Shown here one piece after another: positions 11,336-22,568 of a DNA stretch of 64,000 nt. Source of the DNA: Dichetophora obliterata (taxonomy: Eukaryota > Arthropoda > Insecta > Diptera > Sciomyzidae); contig OY986435.1 in NCBI GenBank assembly GCA_963920525.1, positions 95,614,283 to 95,678,282 on the forward strand, read 5' to 3'. Under the pieces are notes generated by a model that saw only the letters and a program-made list of their open reading frames with translations, searched no databases and had not been told where the DNA came from. Position 1 is the first letter of the stretch. Every line of letters starts with the position of its first letter. A program made the position numbers and the translations under genes.

Positions 11336-12783
11336 GGCATTTATTTTAAACATAGCATTTATTTTAAAAATTTTTCCAGTTAAATGCAAAAATCATTTTA
11401 CTGTTTTCGTCATCAAAACAACAAGGTACCCCTTTTGATTTTTTTGGCTAAATTTATTTTTTCCAAAATGTTTTTGTTATATTTTTTACAAAAAATCAAG
11501 TCTCCAAAATAATTAATGTGAAAAAATTACCCCAATACTGCCGTCATAAGGAAGAGTGCGGCATCTAGCATGAAAGTTAAATTGTTTTTTCTTAATCAAC
11601 TTTTTTTCATCTTTAAGAAAATAAAATAAAAATTTCGAATATTTTGCTTAATTGCTTAATATTTTAACATGAATTGTTATATCTACACAAATTATAGCAA
11701 TTATTTAAAGAAAAAACGCAGTATCTACATAAAAAGAGATAAAAAGCGGTATCTTCAGACAGATACTGCGTTTCCCCTTTGTATTTGTAGTTTATGAAAA
11801 ATGCTTTTTACTTCTTTATTTTTGTGAAAAAAAAAATGTTTTAAATATTGTTATCTTTGTGCAAGATATGATGGCTTTAAAAATATATCATTTAAATATC
11901 ATAAATATATAAACAAGAAACTTTTTACTATATAAAACGTACATTTGATGTAGATACGGCTTTTTGAACTTATTTAAATTTATAGAACAAACGATAAAAA
12001 AAGCAGCAACTACGGTGTTTGTTCCACAATACTGACATTTTTAATAAAATCAAAAAAAATTTCATTAATATTGAAAGCAAACTGGATTTCACTATCCTGT
12101 AAAACCAAATATTTATAACCCTAATCAAAAAATTTTTGATAAATTACTGTTAGTCGATTATCTCAGAATATTGAAATGCCGCACTCTTCCTTATGACTAG
12201 TGTACGACCGAATATTCGGTTTCAGTTTCAGTTACGGCCAGTTTCGGATATTCAACCAATATGTAATAACCGAAACTAGCCGAAACTTAGGTAAAAACTT
12301 CTTATATAATTATAATTCAAATATAAAAATATTTACAACTCATTGTACAAAACAAAAATTATGAATTCGTCTATAATTTGATTTCTCGTGTTACTATTAA
12401 AGTTTTATAGGTACTGAATCCAAAAATTGATAATTAAACTTCCGAACTAATTCTGTGTGTGTGGAATAAAGGAAAAGAAAACGAAATATTTCTATTTTTA
12501 TAATACTAAACCTTTAAAAAAAAGAAATACTTTGTTTTGTAGTTCTATAAAAATGTACATTGTAGGTGCATACTATTTTGAGTGTATACTGAAGAAATAA
12601 AGGAGTTATTACTATAGGTAATAACTCAATTACTATAGGTTGTCCATTCATTTGACGTTTTCTCACAAGAAGGAAGATATACATACACCATTAAAATTGA
12701 AAAGGAGAGCAAAAGAGTAATTTTTAATGACAAAATATAGCTCAGTTGCCTAAATATCATACTTTTTCGTAGTACTAATTTTG

Positions 12784-12817
12784 AGTGGGTGGCGTGATCT
12801 CGTTGGGCATAGACGTG
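12784..12817 (+). promoter_or_regulatory. Internal Pol II promoter of the LINE: initiator plus DPE
   Basis: AGTGGG starts at 12784, and AGACGTG begins at 12811, exactly +28 if the A is +1. The downstream promoter element consensus RGWYV is met by AGACG. Drosophila jockey, Doc, F and I elements use this Inr plus DPE arrangement at +28, so the first bases of the element double as its promoter. Confidence 0.55.
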
Positions 12818-13388
12818 CGTCCGTCCGTCCTCGTCATAGATTTAATTTTTTTAAGTTGTTTGTCCCGTTTCTTAAATGTTTTGTCGTGTTTCGTGTCTAA
12901 ATATACACCGCGATAGTGTAAAAATTAAATGTTATATGTTTTTATTTTAAACAATTTAAATAAAATTGAAACTAAATTAATAAACAAACTGTGCAAAAAT
13001 AAATGATTATAAAAACAAAAACAACTGTAATCAAAGCAACAAACACCCAGCTGCTCCAACCAACAACACAACAGCAAAACCAGTTTTGCAGAGATCCAGC
13101 CGCCAGCTACAGCATCAACTCCTTTGACAACATTCGTGTTTTTTTTGTCTGACCATGCGAGGGGCTTTTCTATGCTCCTCGTGGTGTAAGTAATTGTTGT
13201 TTTTTTCGGTTCCGTCAACTCCCCCATCCTTTCACATTATTTACGTTTGTAAGTAGGGTTGCACAGTGGGCTGAATTGTGCTGAAGTAAAGGCATAACAC
13301 TTGCTTCAGTACTTTTTATATTGCTCATGTTGTGCAGCTCTCTTGCAGCCGTAACTAATTACCTTGTATGCCCTTATTTGTTTGATTT

Positions 13389-16122
13389 TTGCATGGTGCG
13401 GAAATGTCGGGTCATTTTCGCATAGATTTCTGCAATGTTCGTGGACTGAGGGCGAATTTTTTCTCGGTCTATGTACATTGTACTCCACATAGGCCTCAAA
13501 TAATGGCACTGAGCGAGACCGAGGTGGCCGAGGATGCAGATCCACTGGATTTTCACATACCTGGGTATCGCTTACTGCCATTGTTTTCTTTGCATAGGGG
13601 CATTTCACTTTTTATAAGAACAGATGTAGCGTACCAGTGTGAGCGGAGTCTGAACGTGACCGATCCCGAGTTTAGCACAATGTGGGTTAGGTTCAGGCTT
13701 CGCTCTCACTTGCTACATTTCTGCTTTATTTATAGAAGTCCGAATCTAGGGAGGGAGCCCACTTTTAACAAACTGGACTCTCTCTCTGATTCGATCACGC
13801 ATATTTTGGGGTTGTTTCCTGACAGTGAGATCGTTGTAGCAGGCGATTTCAATGTCCACAACCCGGCTTGGTTACGGCACTCGGGCCCATTGACACCTGT
13901 TGGACAATATGTTGAGCTATTTGCTGAATCGAACCAACTGATTCAACTAGTGAAGGAACCCACTTTTTTCCCCCAAAGTGATTTGCAAAGCCATAATATC
14001 CTTGACCTTTTTCTGACTTCACATCATGAAAAATATGATGTGAGTGTCAACGCACCTCTTGGTAACTCGGACCATTGTACCATATCCGCTGTTTTTCCAT
14101 ATTTTAACCCCTGCACCTCTACGCCTAAAGCCCCGAAGAGGACTGCATGGTTTTATGGAAAGGCGAATTGGACTGCATTAAATAATTTTTATCGCAGCTT
14201 CAATTGGAAATTATGTTTCGCTGATAGAAATGTGAATGCCGCGGCTGTCATGGTACAAGAAATTATTTTATTGGGTATGTGGTCTTTCATTCCCAATAAG
14301 ATGAGAAGCATTAAACCAAAAGACCACTCATGGTTTAATGAGACTTGCAGGATTGCAGTCAGGTCCAAAGAGGAAGCTTTTCAGAATTGGCGTTCTAACA
14401 AGAATACTGATACTAAAAGACTTCGCATCGAGGCAAGGAATCGCTGTAATGCAATTTTAAAACGCGAAAAGTTTTTGCACGAAGCTCGCATTCGAGAACA
14501 GGTTCTTCTCTGCCCCAAAGGGAGCAAAAATTTTTGGTCATTTGTTAAAAGAGTTAAGAACCAGACATCGTCATCGATTCCAGCTCTTTTAAAAGATGAC
14601 CAAATCTTCACTGACTCGGCTGATAAAGCGAACCTATTGGCTAGATTGTTTGCACAAAATTCCACTCTCTCGGATAGCAATCAGTCACTGCCCTTTGTTG
14701 AGGGTGGATCTTCTGCAATGCCGGAGATATACTTTCGAACGAGAGCAGTTAAAAGGGTCCTTACAAATCTCAACGTTAACAAAGCCTCTGGTCCTGATGG
14801 CATACCGCCAATTGTGCTTAAAATGTGTGCTTCTTCGCTGGCTCGGCCTTTGCGCAACCTTTTCAACATCTCCTACAGAACAGGAATATTTCCATCTTGT
14901 TGGAAGGTGGCAAATGTCCAGCCGGTACCTAAAAAGGTTGATGCCACGAACCCTGCAAACTACCGACCCATTGCGATATGCTCTACGCTTTCCAAAGTTA
15001 TGGAGAGCGTAAAAAACTTCAACGTTATGAAATAAAGCGCTCGTGTCAAAACTTGCTGCATATGGTTTTGGTAGTAATTTTGCTCGATGGATCACGTGTT
15101 TTCTCAATGACAGAACGATTCGAGTCGTAGTTGACGGTATTTCGTCCGAGAAGCACGCCATCAACGCAGGAGTACCGCAGGGTTTAGTTCTATCGCCAAC
15201 CTTGTTTCTGGTTTTTATCAACGACCTTCTGTCATTTACGCACAACCAAATTCATTCGTTTGCTGACGACAGCAGCATTTGTCATTCATATTCATTCAAA
15301 AAACGCCCAAGCTCTATGGAGATTGAGAGAAAAAGGCAAACTATGAATGACAAACTCCTTAATGATCTACAAAAAATATCCGAGTGGGGTCTTGCCAATA
15401 GAGTAGAGTTCAATGCAAGCAAGACCCAGTGTTGTCTGTTAACCCACAAGCGGGTGAATTGCCCTTTAGCTCCTCTCAGTATGAATGGTGTGGATCTTGT
15501 GGAATCAGCCGCTCTTGACGTTCTGGGCATATCGATCCAATGTGATCTTCGTTGGAATGATCATATTTTCGATGTGTCGAAAGAAGCGGGTAAGTGCCTA
15601 GGCTTTCTAAAACGGTGCAAAAAATATTTCACTTCAGCTGATCTTCGCATGATATACACCTCATATATTAGGCTGAAAATGGAGTACAATTCGCACATTT
15701 GGGCAGGGGCTTCAAGATCTTATTTGGAGCTTCTGGACCGAATTCAACGTCGTGCGATATATTTGATAGGAGATGAAAGTATTTCATCCTCTCTCAACTC
15801 TCTTGAGCATCGTAGACGTAATGTAGGTTGCCTAAGCCTTCTGTATAGGTATTACCATGGGAAGTGTTCAAGGGAGATACATGGCCTGACGCCACCAGCT
15901 CGTGTGTTTCCCAGGTCCACTCGGGCAGCTGTCCAAGCCCACTCCTTTACCATTGCATCGATGCCTAATAGAACCTCGCATTACCGCGATAATTCGTTCT
16001 TTAGTCGCGCGGTTAAGTTGTGGAATAGTCTCCCTGCGAGCGTGTTTCCCGGCAGTTTTGAGCTGTGCAAATTCAAAACAAATCTTCACCGACACTACTC
16101 CATCTATCCACCCTCCAACTAA
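13389..16122 (+). pseudogene. LINE ORF2 (endonuclease-reverse transcriptase), deletion through RT motif A
   Basis: The first part (13389-15035) holds an APE-type endonuclease: FCNVRGL, LSETEV, VAGDFNVHNP and NSDHC mark the catalytic blocks at roughly residues 10-225. It then runs into the reverse transcriptase N-terminus with NKASGPDGIPP and ANYRPIAICSTLSK. At about 15033 the frame meets TAA and resumes at KALVSKLAAYGFG, so some 60-80 residues including the catalytic Asp of motif A are missing. The second part (to 16122) has GVPQGLVLSPTLF and FADDSS (motif C) and a C-terminal domain ending FKTNLHRHYSIYPPSN. The absence of an RNase H domain fits Jockey/CR1-type LINEs. The protein is inactive as it stands. 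Confidence 0.85.
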
Positions 16123-16737
16123 CTATCACCCATCTTCCGAATCAGCACAATGCTTACGCATTTATAGGGGGCATCCCCTGAGCGTTGGTTCAGTCTAAAA
16201 AAAAAAAAGTACTAAATACCAAAAGATACTTTTCACTACTGCTTTTTCTACCAAGTTTTCCACTACTTTTTTGTTTTGATTGAACATTTTATTGAGTTTT
16301 AAAAAAGGTAATGACAATGTTTTGTATTGTAAATCAATACAAAAATAATAAAAAAAATATATGCAGCACACAGCACATAAAATTTTTAAATTTTATGAAT
16401 ATTTGTATTATTTTTTATCTTTGAATTTATAATTAGTAAAAGAAGAGTCAGTTCAGAAATAAATTTCATTTAAAACTTGTTTTTAAATATAGATTTATTT
16501 TGTTTATATTTTGTCTTATAGATAATTTAATTATCTTTCAAATGACATGCCAATATTTTAGATATTTTAGATAATGGTAAATATATAGATATTTAGCTAG
16601 AAAATATAAATATAAGTACAGAATTACTTTTTTTTTTAAATTCACAACGAAACACTGAAACATAACTTTTTTCTGAGAAGACAACAAAACCCTGGTTGTC
16701 ATTTATATTTGAGAGAGAATATATTTTTGTTTACATA

Positions 16738-18039
16738 CAGGGTCCGCCATCTAACTTTTTTTTTCAACTAGTGCTTATTTCGTGAATGGTAACACTTAGC
16801 TCATGTCTGATTTGACAGATAATTAGTTTTATCTGTCCGCTGAACGAATATGGTTGTTTATACGCTTGAACAACGCTGGGAAATATTGCGACATTACTTT
16901 GAAAATCATGGTAATGTTGCAGAATGTGTGCGAGAATTGAGTACGGATTTTGGAAGAAGAGAAGCACCGTCAGCTCCGTATGTTCGTTATCTTGTGAAAA
17001 ATGTGAAAGAAACTGGCATCCTCATCGATAAACTAAAGCGTGAAAAGCCAAAAGCAGTGCGTACACCCGAGAATATTGCTGCTGTGGCAGAAAGTGTGCG
17101 TGAAGCGCCATCAACATCAATTCACCGTCGTTCTCAACAATTTAACATTTCGGAGACATCATTGAGATGAATTTTGCATAAAGACCTTGGTATGACGCCA
17201 TACAAAGTCCAATTGGTTCAGGAGTTGAAACCAACTGACCATCCAATGCGTTTTCGCTTCGCTAAGTGGGCCTGCGATCGACTTACAGAAGATGCCGATT
17301 TTGCCAAAAAAAAATCATCTTTTCAGATAAAGCTCATTTTGATATTGGCGGGTATGTAAACAAGCAAAATTGTCGCATTTGGGGCACAGAAAACCCGCAC
17401 GCATACATTGGAAAGCCGCTGCACCCACAACGAGTCACTGTTTGGTGCGGATTTTGGTCCAGAGGCATAATTGGGCCATTTTTCTTCGAAAATGAGCAAG
17501 GAGTAGCCGTTACAGTCAATGGCGATCGTTATCGGGCCATGTTGAACGAATTTTTGTTCACAAAAATTGAAGAGGAGGATATTGGCAACATTTGGTTTCA
17601 ATAGGACGGCGCTACTTGCCACACAGCCGAAGCTACACTCGATGTTTTGGGCACTGTTTTTGAAGATCGCATTATCAGCCGCAGAGCTGACGTCGTTTGA
17701 CCAACTCGGAGCTGCGATTTGACACCGTTGGACTATTATTTGTGGGGTGCCCTCAAAGATAAGTGTTACGCCGACAAGCCAGAGACAATTGACGCTTTAA
17801 AGGACAATATTCGTGAAGCCATTGGTGAAATACAGCTGCACACAATCGATAATGTGCTTAAAAATTGGACCGATCGTGTAGGCTACTGCATGGCCAGCCG
17901 AGGCAGCCATTTGAATGAAATTATTTTCCATTATTAACCGGAAGGATTGTACTTTCAAATAAAAAAAAGACATTTGAGAAAATATCCAGTACTTTTTTTT
18001 ATAGAATTTTCAAAAAAAAAAATTATTTGGTGAACCCTG
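16738..18039 (+). mobile_element. Mariner element of the DD41D (rosa-like) group
   Basis: Flanked by TA (16736-16737, 18040-18041). Ends are CAGGGTCCGCCATCTAAC on the left and, inward from the right, CAGGGTTCACCAAATAATT. At 1302 bp it holds one plus-strand transposase gene with several lesions. It is inserted about 35 bp from the right end of the level-3 MITE, so it postdates that MITE. Confidence 0.88.
16850..17937 (+). pseudogene. Mariner DD41D transposase, multiply disrupted
   Basis: The reading frame starts at ATG 16850 with a helix-turn-helix region (LEQRWEILRHYF). It contains TGA at 17168-17170, a frameshift in an A-run at about 17306-17315, TAG at 17602-17604 and TGA at 17698-17700, then runs to TAA at 17935-17937. 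The catalytic blocks are SDKAHFDIGG, QDGATCH (preceded by the TAG) and LTPLDYYLW; 41 residues lie between the second and third Asp. This spacing is that of the rosa group first described from a tephritid fly. The many stops make it a dead copy. Confidence 0.88.
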
Positions 18040-18386
18040 TATTTACGGGTGTTGTCAAATGAATGGACAACCTATAATAATTAAATCATGCCCAGGTTTA
18101 TAGTACCGGTGGCGCGACTGCGCAGCCGGCTTTTAGGAGTTTAATGTTAAAACCAAGTAATGCAAACTCAAACAAAAAAAATTTGCGAATTTTTAAAAAT
18201 TTAACTTCAACTTTGCTTAGAAAATGCTTTTTTCTGAGCATGCTGTTTTTTATTGTTTTAATTAACTTGTCATTGCGGACGAAAGTGTTGATTATTTACT
18301 TTTTTTAATTGTTGTGCTTTTGTTAATTTGTGTTTAAAACTCTTTTTTTCTGTTTAAAAAAAATATTTAAAAAAATCTCAAGTCAT

Positions 18387-18570
18387 TCTGTGTGTGTGGT
18401 GTGCAGGGTGTGCTACGCAAAGTCGTTCATACGACTATTTTCAGCACCACAGAACCCACTCTAGCGTCAACAGTGGGTTGAGAGCTGTGGCGTGAATTTG
18501 GGAGACAATTCCAAGGTCTGTGAAAAACATTTTAAGCAGGCAGATTTGATAAATGCACCTGGAGACCAGC
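18387..18570 (+). pseudogene. THAP-type zinc-finger relic
   Basis: One frame reads CVVC, then AKSFIRLFSAPQNP, an in-frame TAG, RQQW, and KVCEKHFKQADL, followed by TAG at about 18577. Order and spacing fit the C2CH THAP domain: CxxC, an F..FP-like block, RxxW, then CxxHF. The terminal AVPT box is not seen. It lies in the native part of the hAT-like level-2 element or in an older insertion there. P-element transposases begin with a THAP domain, so this may be a relic of one. The assignment rests on motif spacing only. Confidence 0.45.
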
Positions 18571-19264
18571 TTGCTAGTTAGGTGGGATATCGAAATGACA
18601 TGACCGAAATGCAAAAGGTAAAGCAAAATTGCAACCAAAGTTGCTCAAATAGTGCGAAATATTGATTTTCGAATTTCGCATCAAATTATTTTTAAATAAC
18701 TATTTTAAAAAACTATTTTAAATAATAAACATATGAATTACTATAGGGTTAATAAAATTTTATGTTTGCAAATATTTTCTTTCAAACAATTCCAAAATCT
18801 TGAAAATAAATGTAAATTAGCTGTGCCATTAAAAAATAAAATGCACCTTTTTTGTGTTTAGTACAGAAGCAACATTAGTTATTGTCATTTCCTCTGTTTG
18901 ACATTATATTCCCATGACTGACAGTTTATTTAAAGTACCTGAATTAATATACCTTGTCTCTTTTATTATTATAGCAAACTTCAATTAATTATTCTAAACT
19001 TCAATATTCAAATAATACTTTTTTATGTTTAATTTTTTTCTTACGTGTATAAAAAAATTATATATTTGTAAAAACTTAAATTTTCATATAAACCAGTTTC
19101 GGTTTGGACCGAATATTATAAAATGGCCGAATATTCGGTTTCGACCAAAATTCCGGTTTCGGTCGGACACTAATGACGGCATAATATCTCTTTCCAATCC
19201 AAAGTTATGGCTTTTATAATTAAGTTACTTTATGATTTATAGAATAACTATGAAGTTATAGGTC

Positions 19265-19385
19265 GCACAGCTTGGGAATTCAGGATTCGACAACAATTTA
19301 AACATGCCGTTTCACTGATAACATTTGATGGGTGGGGGCCCAAACGGGGGCGTGGCAGCAATGCGCCTGGTTTCAGCTAGTAAGT
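19265..19385 (-). repeat. Dispersed repeat family B, copy 1
   Basis: Read on the minus strand it gives GCCACGCCCCCGTTTGGGCC, ATGTTATCAGTGAAACGGCA and a CGAATCCTGAATTCC block. The same order occurs on the plus strand at 28045-28130 and, more diverged, at 28190-28275. It shows no coding potential. Confidence 0.6.
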
Positions 19386-20049
19386 TATATATATACATAT
19401 TTTTTTTTAAATACTAAATTAAAAGTGCGAAAATAAACTTAAAATAGTATAACTTGTGTTCACTTTTCCAGGATACAACGTAAATGGAGCAAGTTTTTTC
19501 ACAGGTCTCCTCGCACTGGAGCAAGGAAATACACTCGCTCAATTTATGTTTTCTTAATAAACGGCAATTTATAATGTTAAAACTGCGTATTTGTTTTTTG
19601 GTGCAATAATAAAAAAAATGTGCAAAGTTGTCCCGGCCAAGTGCTGTAGACTTATGACAGCCCCCCCCTCTAATAGAGAAAATTTATACAAACATAATTT
19701 CATTAAATCGGCCCACCCTAACCTATATATTGTAATCATAAACTTTTTCGTGACCCTGTCTCTTCATACGAATTTTGCAAACATGACCGTAATATTTATT
19801 AAAAAGACGTATGCACGTCAAAATATTATTGAGTATAAAGACTATATCGAAAAGAAACTGCACACATAATTTTGATTGTAATGCAATCTTTTTTATTTTT
19901 TTTCACTGCAAACTTTTTTTAATAAAATAAAAGTTATTTTCATCATATTTTCATTTAAATTTTTAAAATAGACTTAATATACACCGAATTTTCTGTTTAA
20001 TAATACCCTTTATTAAATTTTGCACAACTTATTTTGCAACGGAACTGCT

Positions 20050-20905
20050 TACCTTAAGCCAATTTTTTTTAATGCTTTAATGTCACCGGCAACTCGACCA
20101 TCTTTCTTTAGTTCCTTTTAACAATAGCCCAATACCTCTCCATTGAAAGAAGTTCTGGAGCGTTAGATGGGTTCTCCTCTTTTACAATATAATTGATGTT
20201 GTTTTCTTTCAGCAAATTCAATATAGAACGGGCGTACTGTGCAGTGGCTAAATCAGACCAAAATGTTGACACACTGTGGTTTTTATAAAATGGTATAAGG
20301 ACACAAATGAGACACTCCTTTTTGTAAATTTCTTCTGATATAGTGTTATTTGCGAAGAATGGGGTGGTCCTAAGGCTGAAATTGCATATAGCATGCCAGA
20401 TGAGGACTTTTGCGCCAAATTTTCAAATTCCAATTGTTTAAATTGATTTGTCAGCAGTACCACGTTTCTGATTTGTGTAAAATTGGTGACCTGGTAATGT
20501 TCCTGAGTTCATTCTTACGAAGGTTTCATCGCCCATAACAAAGCACTGAACATTATCTTGAGGCAAACGGTCGTACAATTGCCGAATTCTTCTTTTCCCC
20601 ACTTTCACTTGTCTTTAATTTTTTTCGGTACTTTTTGTTTTTTGTACGTTCTAAGGTTATGACTTTGTTTCACTCTTTGGATCATGGTAACACTGGCTTT
20701 AGCTTTTTTTGCCAAATCTCATACAGACATTGAATTATTTTTGTTTATTAAAGTAAGTACCTTAAAATCAAGTATCGGATCCCTTACACATTTTTTTCTT
20801 CCACTTTTTTGCAGTTCTTTGAGAGAACAGGTATCTTTGAACTTTGTTTTATTATTTTTGACACAAATTACACTAACTTTATACCTTTTGGCTAGCTTTC
20901 TGTAA
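20050..20905 (-). pseudogene. Tc1/mariner-superfamily transposase relic (DD37E type)
   Basis: Minus-strand fragments in shifting frames show DLAKKAKASVTMIQRVK (helix-turn-helix), LRTYKKQKVPKK, VMGDETF (first Asp), an ISALGPPHSSQITLY block, FWSDLATAQY (second Asp) and PELLSMERYWAIVK (Glu). Counting from the second Asp to the Glu gives 37 residues, so DD37E. Several stops and frameshifts separate the pieces. Clear inverted ends were not found. An open stretch of 71 codons (20248-20463) is one of the surviving frames. Confidence 0.72.
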
Positions 20906-21191
20906 GAATTTTATTTCTCAGTGTAGTAACTGTGCACAATTTTCTTACGCATGTGCTCTTCGATTCTAAGCATCGAAAAAACTAAGATAAGAATAGAGGA
21001 GAAAGAATAAACAATGAAAGTAGAATTGTTTATACTTTCTAACGGTTCTAACTCCATTAAGCATGCACACTGCGAGAAATTGAATTAAAGGTGTGCAGTT
21101 TCTTTTCGATACAGTCCTTAATTCCATCTGAAATTTCACAAGTTTTAGAATTAAATTTTATTGTAATATTTCATAATCTTTTTCATTTAAG

Positions 21192-21385
21192 GTATTGCCG
21201 GTTTTACTGCCGCTGCAGCCGTTGGTGCCTACAAATACAAGAACCGAGGTACCATGAGCACCAGCGTATACCTAATGCAGTTGCGTGTGGCGGCTCAAGG
21301 AATAGTTGTTGGTTGCCTTACCGTGGGACTAGCATATAACATGGCGAATGAGTACCTGTTCAAAAAGAAGCCTACTGAAGAGTAA
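21192..21385 (+). CDS. HIG1 domain protein (HIGD1-like), terminal coding exon
   Basis: After a splice acceptor (TTTTTCATTTAAG, ending 21191) the frame opens with GT completing a glycine codon and runs 64 codons to TAA at 21383-21385. The peptide has IAGFTAAAAVGAYKYKNRG, MSTSVYLMQLRVAAQG and VVGCLTVGLAYNMANEYLF: two transmembrane helices joined by a short loop with the QLRVAAQ signature of the HIG1 family. These small inner mitochondrial membrane proteins bind respiratory supercomplexes and are induced by hypoxia in vertebrates. The N-terminal exon was not found within reading distance upstream, where about 9 kb is largely transposon. The exon is intact and has a polyadenylation signal downstream, so I take it as a live host gene. 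Confidence 0.85.
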
Positions 21386-21409
21386 TGAAAAGAATTAGTT
21401 TTCTCTATG

Positions 21410-21415
21410 AATAAA
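21410..21415 (+). terminator. Polyadenylation signal of the HIG1 gene
   Basis: AATAAA lies 24 bases after the stop codon, which gives a short 3' UTR. Confidence 0.6.
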
Positions 21416-22447
21416 TGCGTGTACATTTTAAGTAACACAGTAAATTTTTTACACATAACAAAAAATTTATTTTTAAGGTTGTATGTATTCAGAGTTGTAA
21501 ATTTAAGTCAGATAATGCATCACCAAGAACATAAAGAAATTGTTAATTTAAGAATGGCTTACACTTCACTTACCTTGCTTCTTATATTTTTTTATTTTTC
21601 TTATGGGATACATATTTCCAAATATCAATGGTTAGGCGCACTAAATAATGTGGATCTTTTGACGGAAATAGGATGGGCAAAACATACATTTGTTGTAAAT
21701 GTATAAACAATGGTTAGGTGATCAGTACAACTTTAAAATAACTATTTTGTGCTAATATGTTTTGCAATTTTAAAACATATTCGACGTTCCTGAACATTTC
21801 AAATTTTTCACTTATCAATTTCGTGAAGCACAACTATCGATATAAGAGTTCATTTTATAATTTATTTTTAAATATCTATATATTTTAATACTTAAATTTT
21901 TTGTTTTCAGTTCAATCAATTAATGTACTCGTGAGTTGGTGTTTGCTTGTCATGACAGATGTTTTTGTTCGGCACCCAATTTTGTTTTTGTACGTGAACA
22001 AATACTTGAATTGCAAGAGGCATGCCTAACTTTAATAAACAGTCATGTGAGACGGACAGTTTGATCTAAAAAAATAGTTTAAATTATTCTAATCATTCAT
22101 CATAAAAATAATTGCAGTTCCACTTCTAGTTATATTTATTTAAAGTTAATTAATATTTTAGCTTATTACTTCTTGCTTAGCTTTTCTTCATTGTGAAATA
22201 TTTTATTTTGTATATTATGAATAATTATTACTCAACAATAGGTGTCAAATTTTTGTATAATTTATAACATGCTAAATTTATTTAAATGTATTAAAATGAA
22301 AATAAACCAAATTTTAAGCATGTTTTAGTCCTATTGCCTGTGATACTGAATTAAAAATATATCAAGGAACAATGTTTTAAAAATCTAATAAAAATATTTG
22401 TGAAATTTCATCGATGAACTTGGTTTTTTTTTTTATTCTTCGATATA
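21416..22447. other. AT-rich intergenic stretch
   Basis: A plus-strand frame of 99 codons (21407-21706) is hydrophobic, begins inside the polyadenylation region of the HIG1 exon and has no recognisable motif; I do not call it. I see nothing else. Confidence 0.4.
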
Positions 22448-22568
22448 CAGTGGCTCACAGCTTATTTTATGCAGTGCATACTTTCAATTTTAGGGCTTTA
22501 AAACAACGAAACTAACAGGAATAGAAAAAATAACATAGTATCATTTAAAAGAACAAGATGTTTAGTTT

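Larger units (their letters stand above)
12779..16208 (+). mobile_element. Jockey/CR1-like LINE (non-LTR retrotransposon), internally deleted
   Basis: The 3' end is a poly(A) run at 16197-16208. AGTACTAA at 12771-12778 reappears straight after the tail at about 16207-16214, which fits a target-site duplication. The 5' end carries a promoter-like Inr/DPE pair. ORF2 (13389-16122) has the AP endonuclease and reverse transcriptase but lacks the catalytic centre. No ORF1 is recognisable between 12818 and 13388, so ORF1 is lost or never present in this copy. It is inserted in the level-3 MITE. Confidence 0.8.
12634..18076. mobile_element. MITE (level 3) with ends TATAGGTTGTCCATTC
   Basis: The left end TATAGGTTGTCCATTCATTT continues GAC to 12656. 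The right end at 18051-18076 is its exact inverted copy over 23 bases. The native body is about 12657-12778, 16209-16735 and 18042-18050, roughly 690 bp with the ends. It was later hit by a LINE and a mariner. TATA at the ends suggests a TA or TATA target. The word ATTACTATAGGT is duplicated just outside the left end (12609 and 12630). Confidence 0.75.
12198..19172. mobile_element. hAT-like element (level 2), inserted in the level-1 MITE
   Basis: The ends read TAGTGTACGACCGAA on the left and, inward from the right, TAGTGTCCGACCGAA. Both are followed by CCGAATATTCGG / GTTTCGG words repeated several times subterminally. ATGAC (12193-12197 and 19173-19177) flanks both sides as a 5-bp target duplication. 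TAGTG ends with a 5-bp duplication suggest a hAT subgroup, which is inference. Native sequence is 12198-12633 and 18077-19172, and the rest is inserted later. A THAP-like relic lies at 18387-18570. Confidence 0.65.
11538..19181. mobile_element. Outermost MITE of a four-level transposon nest
   Basis: TGCCGTCATAAGGAAGAGTG followed by CGGCAT at 11538-11563 is matched in inverted orientation by ATGCCGCACTCTTCCTTATG at 12177-12196, continued by ACGGCA at 19176-19181 once the inner insertion is removed. The native element is therefore about 660 bp, split only a few bases from its right end. The inverted end itself begins TGCCG and ends CGGCA. There is no coding sequence. Confidence 0.7.

Noticed and set aside
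14685..15245. 186-codon minus-strand frame opposite the LINE
   Set aside because: It is antisense to the well-supported LINE ORF2 and has no motif.
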